Assembly (NCBI RefSeq): GCF_002878395.1
Contig: NC_061118.1
Span: 128,461,901 to 128,525,900, forward strand
Source: Capsicum annuum
Lineage: Eukaryota; Streptophyta; Magnoliopsida; Solanales; Solanaceae
Direction of reading: 5' to 3'
Length of the DNA: 64,000 nucleotides
The notes under the pieces are model-generated. The model saw only the letters and a list, made by a program, of their open reading frames with translations, had not been told where the DNA came from and did not search any database. The stretch's first letter is position 1. The number at the start of each line of letters is the position of its first letter. The translations under genes were made by a program, and so were the position numbers. This document shows positions 1 to 11,284 of the stretch, one piece after another.

Positions 1-1820
1 CTAGTCATACCCTCCAATACGAGTGGTACCCACTACTCATGCCCAAGGCCTTCTCCCTTGGACCCAATACTGTCCAAGGTATGACTCACCCCAAACTATG
101 TTGTGCCCAAGTATACAACTAGTACTCCAAATCTGTACCCCTGGCACAATAGAATCCCAAGAGGATTGAATATTGTCCACCATAGGAGTCCATGGTACAA
201 CGGATACCCTAGCTTACGGATTTTAGTGAGACACTTGTACTCAGATCCAACTTAAGTACCTAGTCTAAGACTAAGTCAACAAACAACCTGTATCCACCGA
301 TATGACTCATACCACCCAAGTCTATCCATTTCAGACACCAAATCCTACCCACCAACCAATACTAGTCAGCATACGACTAACCCATACCACTTGTATCCTA
401 GTGTATGAGTCATTTCCCCTAGTTGTATCCTGTACAGAGACCAAAAATCCAGGAAATTTTCTAAGGGACAGAAACCTAGGGTGTTTCAGATAAGTAAAGC
501 TTATTGTAAAGAATATGAAATATTGTTGAATCATTGACTATGACATGTTTTGAGAAAATACAACATCTTATAAAAACTTATTCTATTGTCAAGAAATATT
601 TGAGGACACTCATAAATTTCTTCCCAGTATATATTTGACTATTGTGAAAGATCGCAAAAGGTTACTTGTCAAGAATTTTTTAGACCGTCCAAAAATTTTG
701 CCTTGTGTCATAGTTATTCCAATGTTATGCCCTTATAGAATTTTTGAGGTCCTCCTAATAATTCTTCCTAGTTACATGCTCATAGAGGCAAAATAGGAGA
801 AATTTATTATGATGGGACCAAACTCCATAGGAATGCCTACAAATCCCTCTTAAATGGGAATTAAGTCAATCTTAGTTCTAATATAGAAATGAATGATATT
901 CCTAAAGAAAACTGATCAATGTGTAGCACGAGTTAGAAAGGTTAGAGTATGAATGATTTTGAAAGGTGAAATATGAATAATTTGAGACACTAAAAAATAT
1001 ATATCAAAATTGAGAGAAGAAAAATTCTCAAATGTCTTTTTTATGCCACTTTTAGCACAACTAGATAAAAATGGTTAGCTAATATACATAAATATATGTG
1101 TGTAGATATAAATTAAAAAATATGTTGAAAAAAAATCATAATAGATAACAAAAATAATGAGAGGAGATCAGAAAACATACCTGTTTGACGTTGTCCTTGT
1201 TGGCCAAGATTTTTTAGGATGCTAAAAATGTGCTCCACTTTTTATTTTTTTTAAAAAATAATCAAACTGACCATATTCCTTTTTTACCCATATTAAGGGT
1301 GTATTTTAGGATTTATTTAATTATGTTGCAAGGTAGTTGTTGCATTTATACCTGTTGTCTGCACTAAAAAAAAATTGTCAATAGAAATGTAACGTTAATT
1401 CATACATTAGATCATATTTACTCTTTGTTATTGTTTCTATTTCATGGATGGATTATGATTTACAATCATTTTGGTGAAATTTTTTAGGGATGCTCACAAA
1501 TTTCTGCCCCAGCGTAGGATAAAAGACATTTTTGCATGTTCTTGTGAGTTGATATACTACTCCCTTGTGGAATTTCTTATATTTCCTTAAATATTTTGTC
1601 CTAGTTTTCACTTTTGGTATCTTATGTTCCACTTAGCTCAAAACAACAATAGTTCAAGAGAAATAATTTTCCTACATTTGAACATCGTGATCTCAGTTTG
1701 AATCTGTCCTTATATGCTCAAGAGTCGAGCCTATTAGCCTGATACTTAAGAGGTGTATGAATTTGAGAAAAAAATTGAATAAATATAGAGGGGAAATAAA
1801 TTTTTAATTAGGTTAAGACA
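1..1820. other. Gene-free AT-rich left flank
   Basis: No open frame resembles a known protein. The first 480 bases are less AT-rich than the rest. From about 590 onward a loose motif recurs (near 590, 680, 735 and 1480): an AT-rich run reading roughly ATTTTTTAGG followed by a CTCAYAAATTTCTDCCC-like stretch. It may be a decayed repeat, but I cannot name the family. The segment ends at the target duplication of the gypsy element and should continue at 19822. Confidence 0.5.
1816..1820. repeat. Left target-site duplication of the gypsy element
   Basis: AGACA here faces AGACC at 19822-19826, immediately outside the two LTR ends. One transition-free mismatch in five is acceptable for an old insertion. 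It supports 1821 and 19821 as the element ends. Confidence 0.6.
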
Positions 1821-3834
1821 TGTAAAACTCTCAAAATATTTGGTATTTTTTGGCCTTTCCATGCTTAAAATATCTATGTTTGACTCAAATTATGTTTAGG
1901 GATGTTAAAAGGGTAACCCAGAAGAGTTTTAGAATTTTTAGACCGAGTTCGTGGTGATTTTGGGTCATGGAAGAAGTAAGCCTCCATGATATTAGCGTGC
2001 CATGAAGGTTTGTCTCCACGATAACCTCCATGACATGAAAGATAATCACCGCGATAAGGTCCATGACACGGAGGCTGGACCTCCGTAATAACGTCCGTGC
2101 AATAAACCTATAGTAATTCATGTTGTCTTGTTCTTTTAAAATGGGATGAGGTTTAAAGGAGTCCTTTCACCTATTAATTATTTTTAATCACTATAAGGAC
2201 CTATTTCTATCAGTTTACAATATACTAAGGTCATTTTCATTATGCTCTACCATCTTCTATAAAATTCTCCTTTTCAACTCAAGGCTAGAGTTCAAGGAGG
2301 TGATCATCTAGGGTCCTAAGAGTATGGTTTTTTTGAAATTCATGATAATCAAGACATGTACCTCTTTCCCTATACTTAACATTTCTTTATAGCATGAATT
2401 GATTATTATTATTCATGGTTTGATGTTTGGTTTCGAACTAGGGGTTAAGGGTTTTGAATGTATTTGAATTAAATTCTTTTCCATGATTATTATTGAATTA
2501 TTATTCATTGAATTGATAGTTTATGAAATTTTTGGGTATATAGGGAAGACGAATGAATTTAGGGGTACAATAGATTCCCCAATAAATGGTTTTGGTATGA
2601 AAATTGATAACAACCTCAGCCCACTTGCATAATTGGCTTTGGAATGTGATTTGTCCCTTGGATTGGCATTTTTTTGAAACCATGCTTTGTATAAATGGTA
2701 AATGGGACATAAATTGAATTTTTTTTTCAAATGGTTTTGGAAAGGTCCTGGAGGCCATGGATTTGGTTTTTAAATTCAAAACTTTGGAGTCAACTTGGTT
2801 TAATAGTTTTGTATGGAAAAAATGGAATAGACTTGCAAGCTCTAATTTTGGTAAGACGATACCAATGGAAAATTCATAATTAAAAGACTCCTTGGTAAAT
2901 GGTTGGGAATTTGTAAATGATTTTAATATGGTCTTAAAGGGAGGTGTGTATCAAAGCCAAGGAAAGTGGAGGTTCCGAGGGGACCGATATTGTAAACTCA
3001 TGTTTGTCGACATGAGGTTTAGTCATGGAGACCATGTGCATGATATGAACTTGATATTTTTTGGATGGAATTATCCTTCTTGGGTTTCCCCAATATATGT
3101 AGTGAACACATACTGAGGCCCTTTCAATAGGGGGAGCTGAACCCATATAGCCTGTGGGTGCCTTTAGGACGACAGGGCTATATAGGCCAAGTTAATGATT
3201 TGAAAATGTATGCTAAACCTTATTCTATTTTACCGGCATATGATATACATATATATGTAAGTATTTCATATGAAGTTTTGCACTGGGTTTTACTCGTATT
3301 CATATTACAGATTATGGCATTACCTTACTAATTTATCCCTGAGTTACATACTAGTGCTCGAACTGCTAATTATATTATAATGTTGTATCCCCATACAATG
3401 TAGGATCTGAAGACAACTCTACCTTTCCTGCATAGTGATCAAGTGTTCGTGGTTATATCAAGTGTTGACTTAAAGTGGTGAGCTTCTATCCTTCTGAAGA
3501 CTTCATTTTATGTTTTGATTCCCCTTGCCTTAGACTTTATCTTAGATTTGTTTTGGTTATAGTCGAGGTAATTTCCCAATATTGTACTGGTATTTAGTTA
3601 GTTAGAGGCTTTGTTGGACTACTGTAGATATGGGTATTATGGTTGATGTTTGGTATTAGTTTTGGTACTGTGGATAGTTTTTGGATATTGAACTCATAGA
3701 GAATTTTGTGTTTATCTTTCTTATATTTTCATATTTATATATTAGTTATATTGGAATATATTAAGGGGATGGTCTCTGATCCTTGGGGGACTTGAGATAC
3801 TTGTCATGGCCAGGCCCTGGATTGGTTCATGTCA
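1821..3834 (+). repeat. 5' LTR of the gypsy element
   Basis: It matches 17764-19821 along its length, for example around 1888-1915 against 17831-17858 and 3430-3560 against 19330-19460. It starts TGTAAAAC and ends GTCA just before the primer site. Many substitutions and small indels separate it from the 3' LTR, more than between the LTRs of the nested element. No clear promoter elements were assigned. Confidence 0.85.
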
Positions 3835-3838
3835 AAGT

Positions 3839-3850
3839 TGGTATCAGAGC
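3839..3850 (+). promoter_or_regulatory. Primer binding site, tRNA-iMet type
   Basis: TGGTATCAGAGC, the 12-base complement of the 3' end of plant initiator Met tRNA, lies 4 bases inside the 5' LTR. It primes minus-strand DNA synthesis in elements of this type and fixes the + orientation. Confidence 0.9.
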
Positions 3851-4044
3851 CTAGGTTCATGATCAATTAGGTATCCAAAAATCCGTTTCAAGTAGTCTCT
3901 TTTATAGGCATGTAGTGAGCCACACTTATAAGAGAGAGGCTACAAGGCATTTTGGAATATTTCCCTTCTTATTTGTCTTATTTTTGGGCTATAGAGTCTA
4001 AGGTCTTGGATTCCTATAACTCCCGCTTATTCACCTTTCATATC

Positions 4045-5260
4045 ATGCCTCCCAGACAATCTAAAGATTATGAAAACTCTTCTATCTCGCTTAAGGACAA
4101 TATTGGAGGATATCACCAAACTTATTAGGTACAAACCCGGTCTAGGGTGGCTACTTCTGAATGTCCCCATGGAGTCCCACATGCCACCACTGGTCCTTCT
4201 CTAGAGGGTGACACTCATGTTCAGTCACCTCGAGGTGATATCACTAATGCTAAGTTCCGCCAATCCATTTATTTATTGACTTAGTTGTTGACATCTCAGT
4301 CACATTAGATGAGTTTTGATGGTATTACTGGGAATTCATATGAGGCAACTAGAGTTGGCCATTTTATGAGGTTGAGTTATCTGACTTTTACTAGTACTAA
4401 AATTAAGAAGGATCCTTAAAGTTTTATAGATGAGATGGAGAAGATCTTTTAGGTTATGCATTCCATTAAGATAGAGGTATGGAATTTATTACTTATCAGC
4501 TGAAAGATGTGTAGCATACCAATAGTACGAGAAGTAAGAGCAGCTTAGGGGTGATGATACTGATTTTGATTAGTGGAAGGATTCCTCTAGTGCCTTTCTT
4601 GACCGCTTTTTTCCTAAGGATTTGAGGGAGGCAAAAACAGAGATATTTGTGAATTTGAAGCAAGGTAGGATGTTAGTGAAGGAGAATGCCTTGAAATTCC
4701 ACCTGTTATCTCGATATGCTCCTGAGCTAGTGTCTAGAATGAGGTCTATAAGAAGGAAATTTTCTTTTGATTGATCTCATGAGTTTATTTTGGAGAGAAA
4801 AGTTGCCTTATTGAATAAAGATATGGATATCTCTAGACTTATGGTATGTATGCAACAAGTTGAGGGGTAAAAAAAAGTAAATGGATATGGGGGAGATGCA
4901 AAGTAAGAAGTTTTAGTATTCAAATCAGGGTGGAGGTCAATAGCAGGGAAGTAGAGATAGTAGGAAATATCCTAAGAAAAGATAGAGCAACTTGGGTTCA
5001 TATTCGGTAACTAGTGCTCCTTATGTAAAGTTGTTTAAAGATTATTATTTTTTTACAGTGGTGATGGTTCTAGGAAATAGGGTACCCAATCTCAATCAAG
5101 TGGAGCCTAATCAGCTCTATCATATCCTCTTTATAGACCATATGGTTGATTATATTATGGCTTCTGTTATATGGGGAAGAATTGATGTTTCAATTGTGAC
5201 TAGATGGGATATATACTGAGGGATTGAGTTAGGGGAAAGGTTTCTTTGGGGGCGTATAAG
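4045..5260 (+). pseudogene. gag remnant of the gypsy element
   Basis: The reading starts at an ATG coding MPPRQSK and then jumps frames several times. Typical gag landmarks appear in order: a DEMEKIF-like helix near 4420, an AFLDRFFPKDLREAK-like stretch near 4590-4630, NLKQGRM near 4655, FHLLSRYAPE near 4695, and DISRLMV-MQQVE near 4830. The zinc-knuckle position near 5160-5220 keeps only scattered Cys codons and a stop. The product would be the capsid/nucleocapsid polyprotein; it cannot be made from this copy. Confidence 0.8.
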
Positions 5261-5720
5261 GTTCCAATTGCCACGTTATCAACTCTTGCACCAAGGGGTG
5301 CCACATCTAGTACTGACACAGGTCAAAATCGCTTGTATGTTCTTACTACCCATAGTAGTTTGAGGCCTAACCTAATGTCTTCACTGGTATGTTAAAACTC
5401 TTCTCTCGTGAGGTGTACTATTTACTTTACTAGGAGTCTACTCTTTCTTATGTGATCTCATTTATGGTTGTGTGTTTTTGTTTTAATCTCGAGTATATTA
5501 TTGACTCTATAGTTGCTAGAAAGTTCTATAGGGGCTGTGTAGTATCTTTTAGTAGTAGGGAGACTTTGCTAGATCTATTTGAATTAGGCATGTTATATTT
5601 TAGTGTCATTTTAGGGATAGATTGGTTATATTGATCCTATGCCTCTTTAGATGTCAGGCCCATAAGGTTATTTTTAAATTCGATAATAAGCCGATTATTA
5701 AGTAGGAAGAGAGTTCCTTA
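5261..5720 (+). pseudogene. Aspartic protease remnant
   Basis: The order RGATSSTDTGQNRLY (near 5295-5340) then IVARKFYRGCVVS (near 5508-5550) then a DVILGMDWL-like end (near 5610-5632, read here as SVILGIDWL) is that of the plant gypsy protease/linker region. At least one frameshift separates the halves, and the catalytic DxG region near 5440-5480 is not readable. It would cleave the Gag-Pol polyprotein. Confidence 0.75.
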
Positions 5721-6440
5721 GTGACTAAAGAAAGGTTCATATCATATCTTAGAGCCCAAAAATTGATTTCCAAGCGGTGTCTTTATCAACTAGTCCAGGT
5801 TAAGAATTCTAACTCGAAGGGTCCTTCTTTACAATCTGATCCCGTGGTTAGTAATTTTCCTGAGGTCTTCCCTGATGATCTTCTTAGCATCACTCCCGAT
5901 AGGAAAATTTATTTTAGGATTGATCTTCTTTCAGGCACTTGTCCTATCTTTATCCATTCTTATATAATTATTTCGGTCGAGTTGAAGGAACTTAAGGAGA
6001 AGTTAAAGGATCTACTTGGCAAGGGTTTTATCCACCTAGTTTGTCTACGTGTAGTTCTCCCATTATTTTCATGCATAAGAAGGATGGTTCTCTTCGAATG
6101 TGTATTGATTGCCATTTTTTAAACAAGGTAACTATGAAAAATATGTACCCTCTTTCTAGGATTGATGATCTATTTGACAAATTTTAGGGTGCTAAGTATT
6201 TCTCTAAATTTGATCTCCGGTTAGGTTATCATTAGCTTAAGATTAGGGAGGAAGACATCCTTAAGACTTTTTTTCATACTTGGTATGGCCATTATGAGTT
6301 CTTGGTCATGTCTATTGGGTTGACCAATGCCCCGATAGTATTTATGGATCTCATGAATTGGGTATTCTATTATTTTTTGGACTTATTCATAATTGTATTT
6401 ATAGATGATATTCTAGTATATTCAAAAAGTTAGGTGGATC
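5721..6440 (+). pseudogene. Reverse transcriptase remnant (gypsy)
   Basis: A 133-codon open stretch begins at 5721 and includes VVSNFPEVFPDDL. After a frame change the palm motifs follow: DLRLGYH near 6210 and FIDDILVYS near 6398-6424, where the two catalytic Asp codons survive. In-frame stops interrupt the domain (for instance after DDLFDKF and after LGYH). The fold is recognisable but not functional. Confidence 0.88.
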
Positions 6441-6479
6441 ATTCCAATCACCTCTGTGCTATGTTACTGCCCTAAAAGA

Positions 6480-7215
6480 TCAATAACTATATGCTAAGTT
6501 TTAAAAGAATGAGTTTTGGTTAAATGTTGTTACTTTTTTGGGTCATGTTGTTTCTAGTGAAGGGATCATGTTGGATCCACAAAAGGCTGTGGTGGTTAAG
6601 AATTGGCCTAGACCCACGACTCCAATTTATATTCAGAGTTTTTTGGGTTTAGCAGGTTATTATAGGAGGTTTATAGAGAGCTTTTCATTGATTGTTGCAC
6701 CTTTGACTAGGTTAACTCAGAAGAAGGTAAAGTTTCTATGGTTTGATTCTTGTGAAGAAATCTTTGAGAAGTTGAAAGATAAATTGACTTTTTCTCCAAT
6801 TTTGACTTTTTTCGATGGTAGTGATAGATTTTCGGTTTATTATGATGCGTCCCATGTGGAACTTGGTTGTGTATTGATGTAGCATGTCAAGGTGGTAGCA
6901 TATGCTTCTAGGCAGTTGAAAGTTCATTAGAGGAATTATCCAACTCATGATTTGGATTTGTTAGTTCTAGTGTTTGCATTGAAGATTTAGCGGCATTATC
7001 TATATGGGGGGGGGGGTATGTTGATATCTTTTCAGATCACAAGAGCCTGCAATATGTATTTAACTAGAAGAATATTATTCAAAGACAAAGGAGGTGGCTT
7101 GAATTGCTAAAAGGCTATGACATAAGTCTCCACTATCATCTAGGTAACGCTAACATGATTACTTATGCTATTAGCAGGTTATCTTTGGGGAGCTTATCTC
7201 ATGTGAAGGAAGACA
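6480..7215 (+). pseudogene. RNase H remnant (gypsy)
   Basis: The open piece 6538-6882 carries the RT connection (GHVVSSEGI, FLGLAGYYRRFI) and the first RNase H strand with YYDASHVELGCVL, keeping the first catalytic Asp. Further on are VAYASRQLK, RHYLYG, DIFSDHKSLQYVF (Asp-His pair) and RQRRWLELLK. An 11-G homopolymer at 7006-7016 sits in the middle of the domain and shifts the frame. Confidence 0.85.
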
Positions 7216-8441
7216 ATGAGACTTGCTAAAGTATATTCACCATTTAGCTAATCTTGAAATTCGTCTATTAGATTCTGAGGATGGTGGTGTGCTTATGCAG
7301 GGGTGGCAAAGTCATCTCTTAGCACTTAGGTAAAGGAGAAGCAAGTGGTAGACCCTATCTTGATGCAAATTAAGAATGATATGGGTAGGCAAAAGGTGAT
7401 GGCTTTTGACATTGGTGCTGATGGTATATTAAGGTAAGAGAGAAGGCTGTGTGTTCTCGATATGGATGGGCTGCAAGGTAGAATTTTGGCTAAAGCTTAT
7501 GAATCATATTATTTGGTTCATCCTGGTTAGATAAATATGTATCATAATCTTATGGAGATCTATTGATGGAATAACATGAAGAAGAATGTGGATAATTTTA
7601 TGGCTTAAGTGCATGGTATGCCAGCAAGTGAAAGTGGAAAACTTGAGGCCTGGTGGGTTATCTCAAGAAATAGGGTTTCCTATATGGAAATGGGAAGTGA
7701 TAAATATGGATTTTGTTACCGGCCTTTCGTGATCCCAAAACTAGTTTGATTTTATTTGGATCATCATAGATAGGATAACTAAGTCTGCCCACTTCTTGCC
7801 AGTGCGGACTAATAATTCTATTAAAGACTATGCAAGGTTATTTATTCAGGAGATCATAAAGTTTCATGGTGCTCCAGTTTCCATTATTTTTTATCGTGGT
7901 ACTCAGTTCTCATCTTTTTTTTGGTGGTCATTGCATCAAGGTTTGGGGACTAAAGTGATCCTTAGTACCACTTTCCACCCGTAGATGGATGGACAGGTAG
8001 AAAGGACTACTCATACATTGGAAGAGATGCTTCAAGCCTATGTAATTGATCATGGTGGTAGTTGGGTTGACCACAAACCTCTTGTGGGGTTTGCGTATAA
8101 TAATATCTATCACTCTAGCTTTCGTATGGCTTCGTTTGAGGCATTGTATATAGAATGTGTAGATCTCACATTGGGTGGTTCAAAGTTGGTAAGGCAAGGT
8201 TTTCCGGTCTTGATGTAGTTAATCAAGGTATGGAGAAAATAATGGTGATCTGAGATATGCTTATGACTAGCCAGAGTCGCCAAAAGTCCTATGTGAACGT
8301 GAGGCAAAGAGAGTTGATGTTTGATGTAGGTGATTAGGTATTCTAGAAGGTGTATCCCATGAAGGGAGTGATGCATTTTTGAAATAAGGAGAAGCTCAGT
8401 CCCCATTATGTTGGTCCTTATTTAATTTTAAAGGGAGTGAG
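7216..8441 (+). pseudogene. Integrase remnant, N-terminal and core part
   Basis: The zinc-finger region (near 7500-7640) is full of stops. The core starts at WKWEVINMDF (near 7690-7715, first catalytic Asp kept) and SAHFLPVRT (7779-7805), then HPxMDGQVERTTHTLEEML (7976-8032, catalytic Glu kept, one stop). The second catalytic Asp, normally in an SDRGTQF-like motif, reads FYRGTQF: the codon at 7892-7894 is TAT (Tyr). The domain is cut at 8441 by the nested element and resumes at 17307. Confidence 0.87.
8437..8441. repeat. Left target-site duplication (GTGAG)
   Basis: GTGAG precedes the element tip TGTAATGCCCC and reappears at 17307-17311 right after GGGGTATTACA. A perfect 5-base duplication is as expected for an LTR retrotransposon and shows that the piece at 17307 continues the gypsy integrase. 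Confidence 0.92.
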
Positions 8442-11284
8442 TGTAATGCCCCAATTTTCTAAACTGAAATGCTACACGGTGCTCATGACCCCGAAGGACC
8501 ACAAGCTAACCCATGGCTGATATCTGTACTTGTAAACTGCATAATATCTCATAAAATATGCGGAAACATGAACTGTAAGGCCATAAGGTTCAATACTAAT
8601 ACATATTTGAAAAATATGGTATATCAATACCAAAAAGGAACATAAATACTGAAGTGTGAACATCTAATCTGACATCTAGTCCGAAAGCCTCCAACTGAAC
8701 TGAATAAGGAGTTTATGGGTTATGTCCCCGACTAACTCCAACTACTGAAATAAAGTCAAAACTGAAATAGAAATGAAATCATCATGTCCTCGAAGGATGA
8801 GGACTCACGTCTAACTCTGACTGCTGATCCTGGAATCTACTACTTTCTGACAGTTTGAATTATAAAGAACTGGTCTGATTGACTGTATCTGACGGTCCTA
8901 AAGTAGAGTACTAATAGCATGAGTTCTGATAACTATTGTGATTGATAGCATAAGTGACTATATCTCACAGTCCAAAAATTTAAAGGAAACTATCTAAGTT
9001 CCATTCTATTTTTGAGTTGACTGTATCTGACAGCCCTGATATACTTAAATCTGAAGAGCTATCTGAGTTACTGATACTGGGTAGCTATAGCTGACAGTCC
9101 TAAAAACTGTAACTGAAATTGTGGGAAGTAGTTATCTAACCGACATGCCCCAAATACGCTAAATAGCTAAGGTGGGGTCCAATCTCTGCCCCGATTGGAG
9201 GGGTGTCAATACCGCGCCACTGGTAAAGATAGCTGTGAGAACCCTACACTGGCAGGTACTCAATGAGAATGGTGGGAACCCTAAACTAATGGGTTAATCC
9301 ACCTTATCAACCCTAGTCTGACGAGTTAAGATGTCTCAACCTACGCTGGCTACGTAGTTCTGGAACACAAGGATGACTGCTAAGAATCACACCCTGAACT
9401 GGCAGGTGAGTTCCCATCCTTGGGTTCACTCGGTGCTAACTTCTACTCCCATCTGAAGGACACTGAACTGAATAACTAAGCTGAACTGAATAACTGAACT
9501 GATACTGATTAACTGGACGGATACTAGTGGTATTGTTTAGCGGACCTAAACTAAGTTTACTGCATTCCGATGACTGACAAAATATACTGAGTTATGAGGG
9601 CTGGTTGAGAGTACTGAGGTTACTAAGATTGATTGTGAATACTGAGGTTGCTGAGGTTACTGAGCACTGAGGTTACTGAGATTACTGGACTACTGAGATT
9701 ACTGAGATTTTTGAGTTTTCCTGAGTCACATAACCGACTGCATTCTATAGATCATGGCTTGACTGAGAGTATCGTGAAAACATGACATGGATCTAGGCAC
9801 ACAGCTATATTTTCTGGGTACAAGTACCCTCAGGACTCGATGGAAGAATACTGACACAACTTTAATTTCTTGAGTACACGACCATCAATAACAATCCATA
9901 ATACATGAGTAGGGGATTTCATGAAGTACATGGTCATCATAATATCTATCATGAATAGGAATACTTATAATCAAGTCATAAATCTCATATTCTAATATCA
10001 TAGGCATTCCGACAACATGTAATATTTATAGCAAGGGCATGGAAACCATTCAAGCATCAGGGAACGGCAACATGTAACATTTAGTTCATACTGTAATGAA
10101 TTTGGGATATTATACTTCATGTATTTCTTCAACATCTCAATCATGGTAGGGAAAGCATGGGTATATTTTGTGTACATAATTTATATCTCCATTATCATAC
10201 ATGCTTTATAACACAACAATAACAACACATAATTTGCATGGAAATTCTTATTGGAGTGTATGACTAACATGAACTTGTTATTTAGATACCATGAAATCAT
10301 GTAAATATGAAGTTCTAATATACTAGGCATTTTATCGAACACCTTGCATGCATTCTTTAAGGCATAGGTGGATTTCATACTTGCATTCTATCGATCTATC
10401 TAAAGATCATGTTTTTCAACTCACAACATAACTTTCATGAGATATACAGTCACGATACTATTATATAGCAAAACAAACAAGCATCAACATGGTTATGATC
10501 ATATCACCACAATCAACCAAGCTTTTGTATTTTAAAGATTGATTCTTGAACTCCACGAACGAAGGGAATCCGTGGATGAACACTACGCATACCTTGGAAG
10601 GAAGGTTCTTGATGATTGATGGAGGAATTTCCTTGAAATTGGATCTTCAAGCTTAATTATGTAGTCCTAGTTGTTTTTCTCTTTTAGTGCTCTTGGATGA
10701 TGAGCTTTGAGATGTTAATAAGGTTGTAATGAGTTTAGAAGCTATATATTTCGTAGGGTTAAGTTTAGGGACATGTAAGGAGTGTTAAAACACTTAATTA
10801 CCCTCAAAATAACTCAAAACGGAGTGTTTTTGGCATTGGAACTGACTTAGGTGGCTCCTAACCAATCGCCTAAGTTTGGTTGGGCGCCTCCTAACCAATT
10901 GCCTATCCTTACTGTCTCTGACGAAAATGGGCATAACTTTTTGCTCAGGTATTGTATTAAGGAGAAATTGGTATTGTTGGAAAGCTAATTCAATTATATA
11001 TAAATTGGTGGGTAGGAATATGCAGAAATTCTACAGTAACATTGAGTTATACTCATTCAAATATGACCCTTACAAAATCAAACACTAAAACTTGATGGAT
11101 TCAAAAACTCTTAGCTTGTATTACCTTAAGTGACTCATATGAACATGCTTAATGTATCATAAGCTATATTATCACTAGGATACTCATTGTAAGTTATGTA
11201 CTAAAATTCTACTCACAGGATAGGAGGTTTCATACGTAGGAAAAATAGTTCGTCTCCTAGCATAGAAACATACGGGGTATTACG
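8442..11284 (-). repeat. 3' LTR of copy 1
   Basis: It matches 14081-17306 base for base over long stretches. It is shorter because about 371 bases (14482-14852 in the other LTR) are missing at position 8841. Its tips are TGTAATGCCCC and GGGGTATTACG, where the last base should be A. The LTR carries several degenerate copies of an ACTGTATCTGACAGTCC-like motif (near 8880, 8950, 9018 and 9083). Confidence 0.9.
10552..10915 (-). promoter_or_regulatory. LTR promoter, splice-donor-like site and hairpin (copy 1, 3' LTR)
   Basis: Read on the minus strand: two copies of a GGCGATTGGTTAGG-like CCAAT module (10850-10915), an ATATATAG TATA-like box (10743-10750), a leader of about 150 bases, the donor-like CAAG/GTATGC (GT at 10592-10591), and after about 10 bases a hairpin with arms at 10571-10576 and 10552-10557 (TCCACG with CGTGGA, 13-base loop). 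The same order occurs in the other LTRs of this superfamily. The promoter role is inferred from motifs only. Confidence 0.55.

Noticed and set aside
3839..3850. tRNA gene fragment
   Set aside because: Only a primer-site-length match to the tRNA 3' end is present, directly next to an LTR; the same holds for 14064-14076, 48096-48108, 30218-30235 and 63408-63420.
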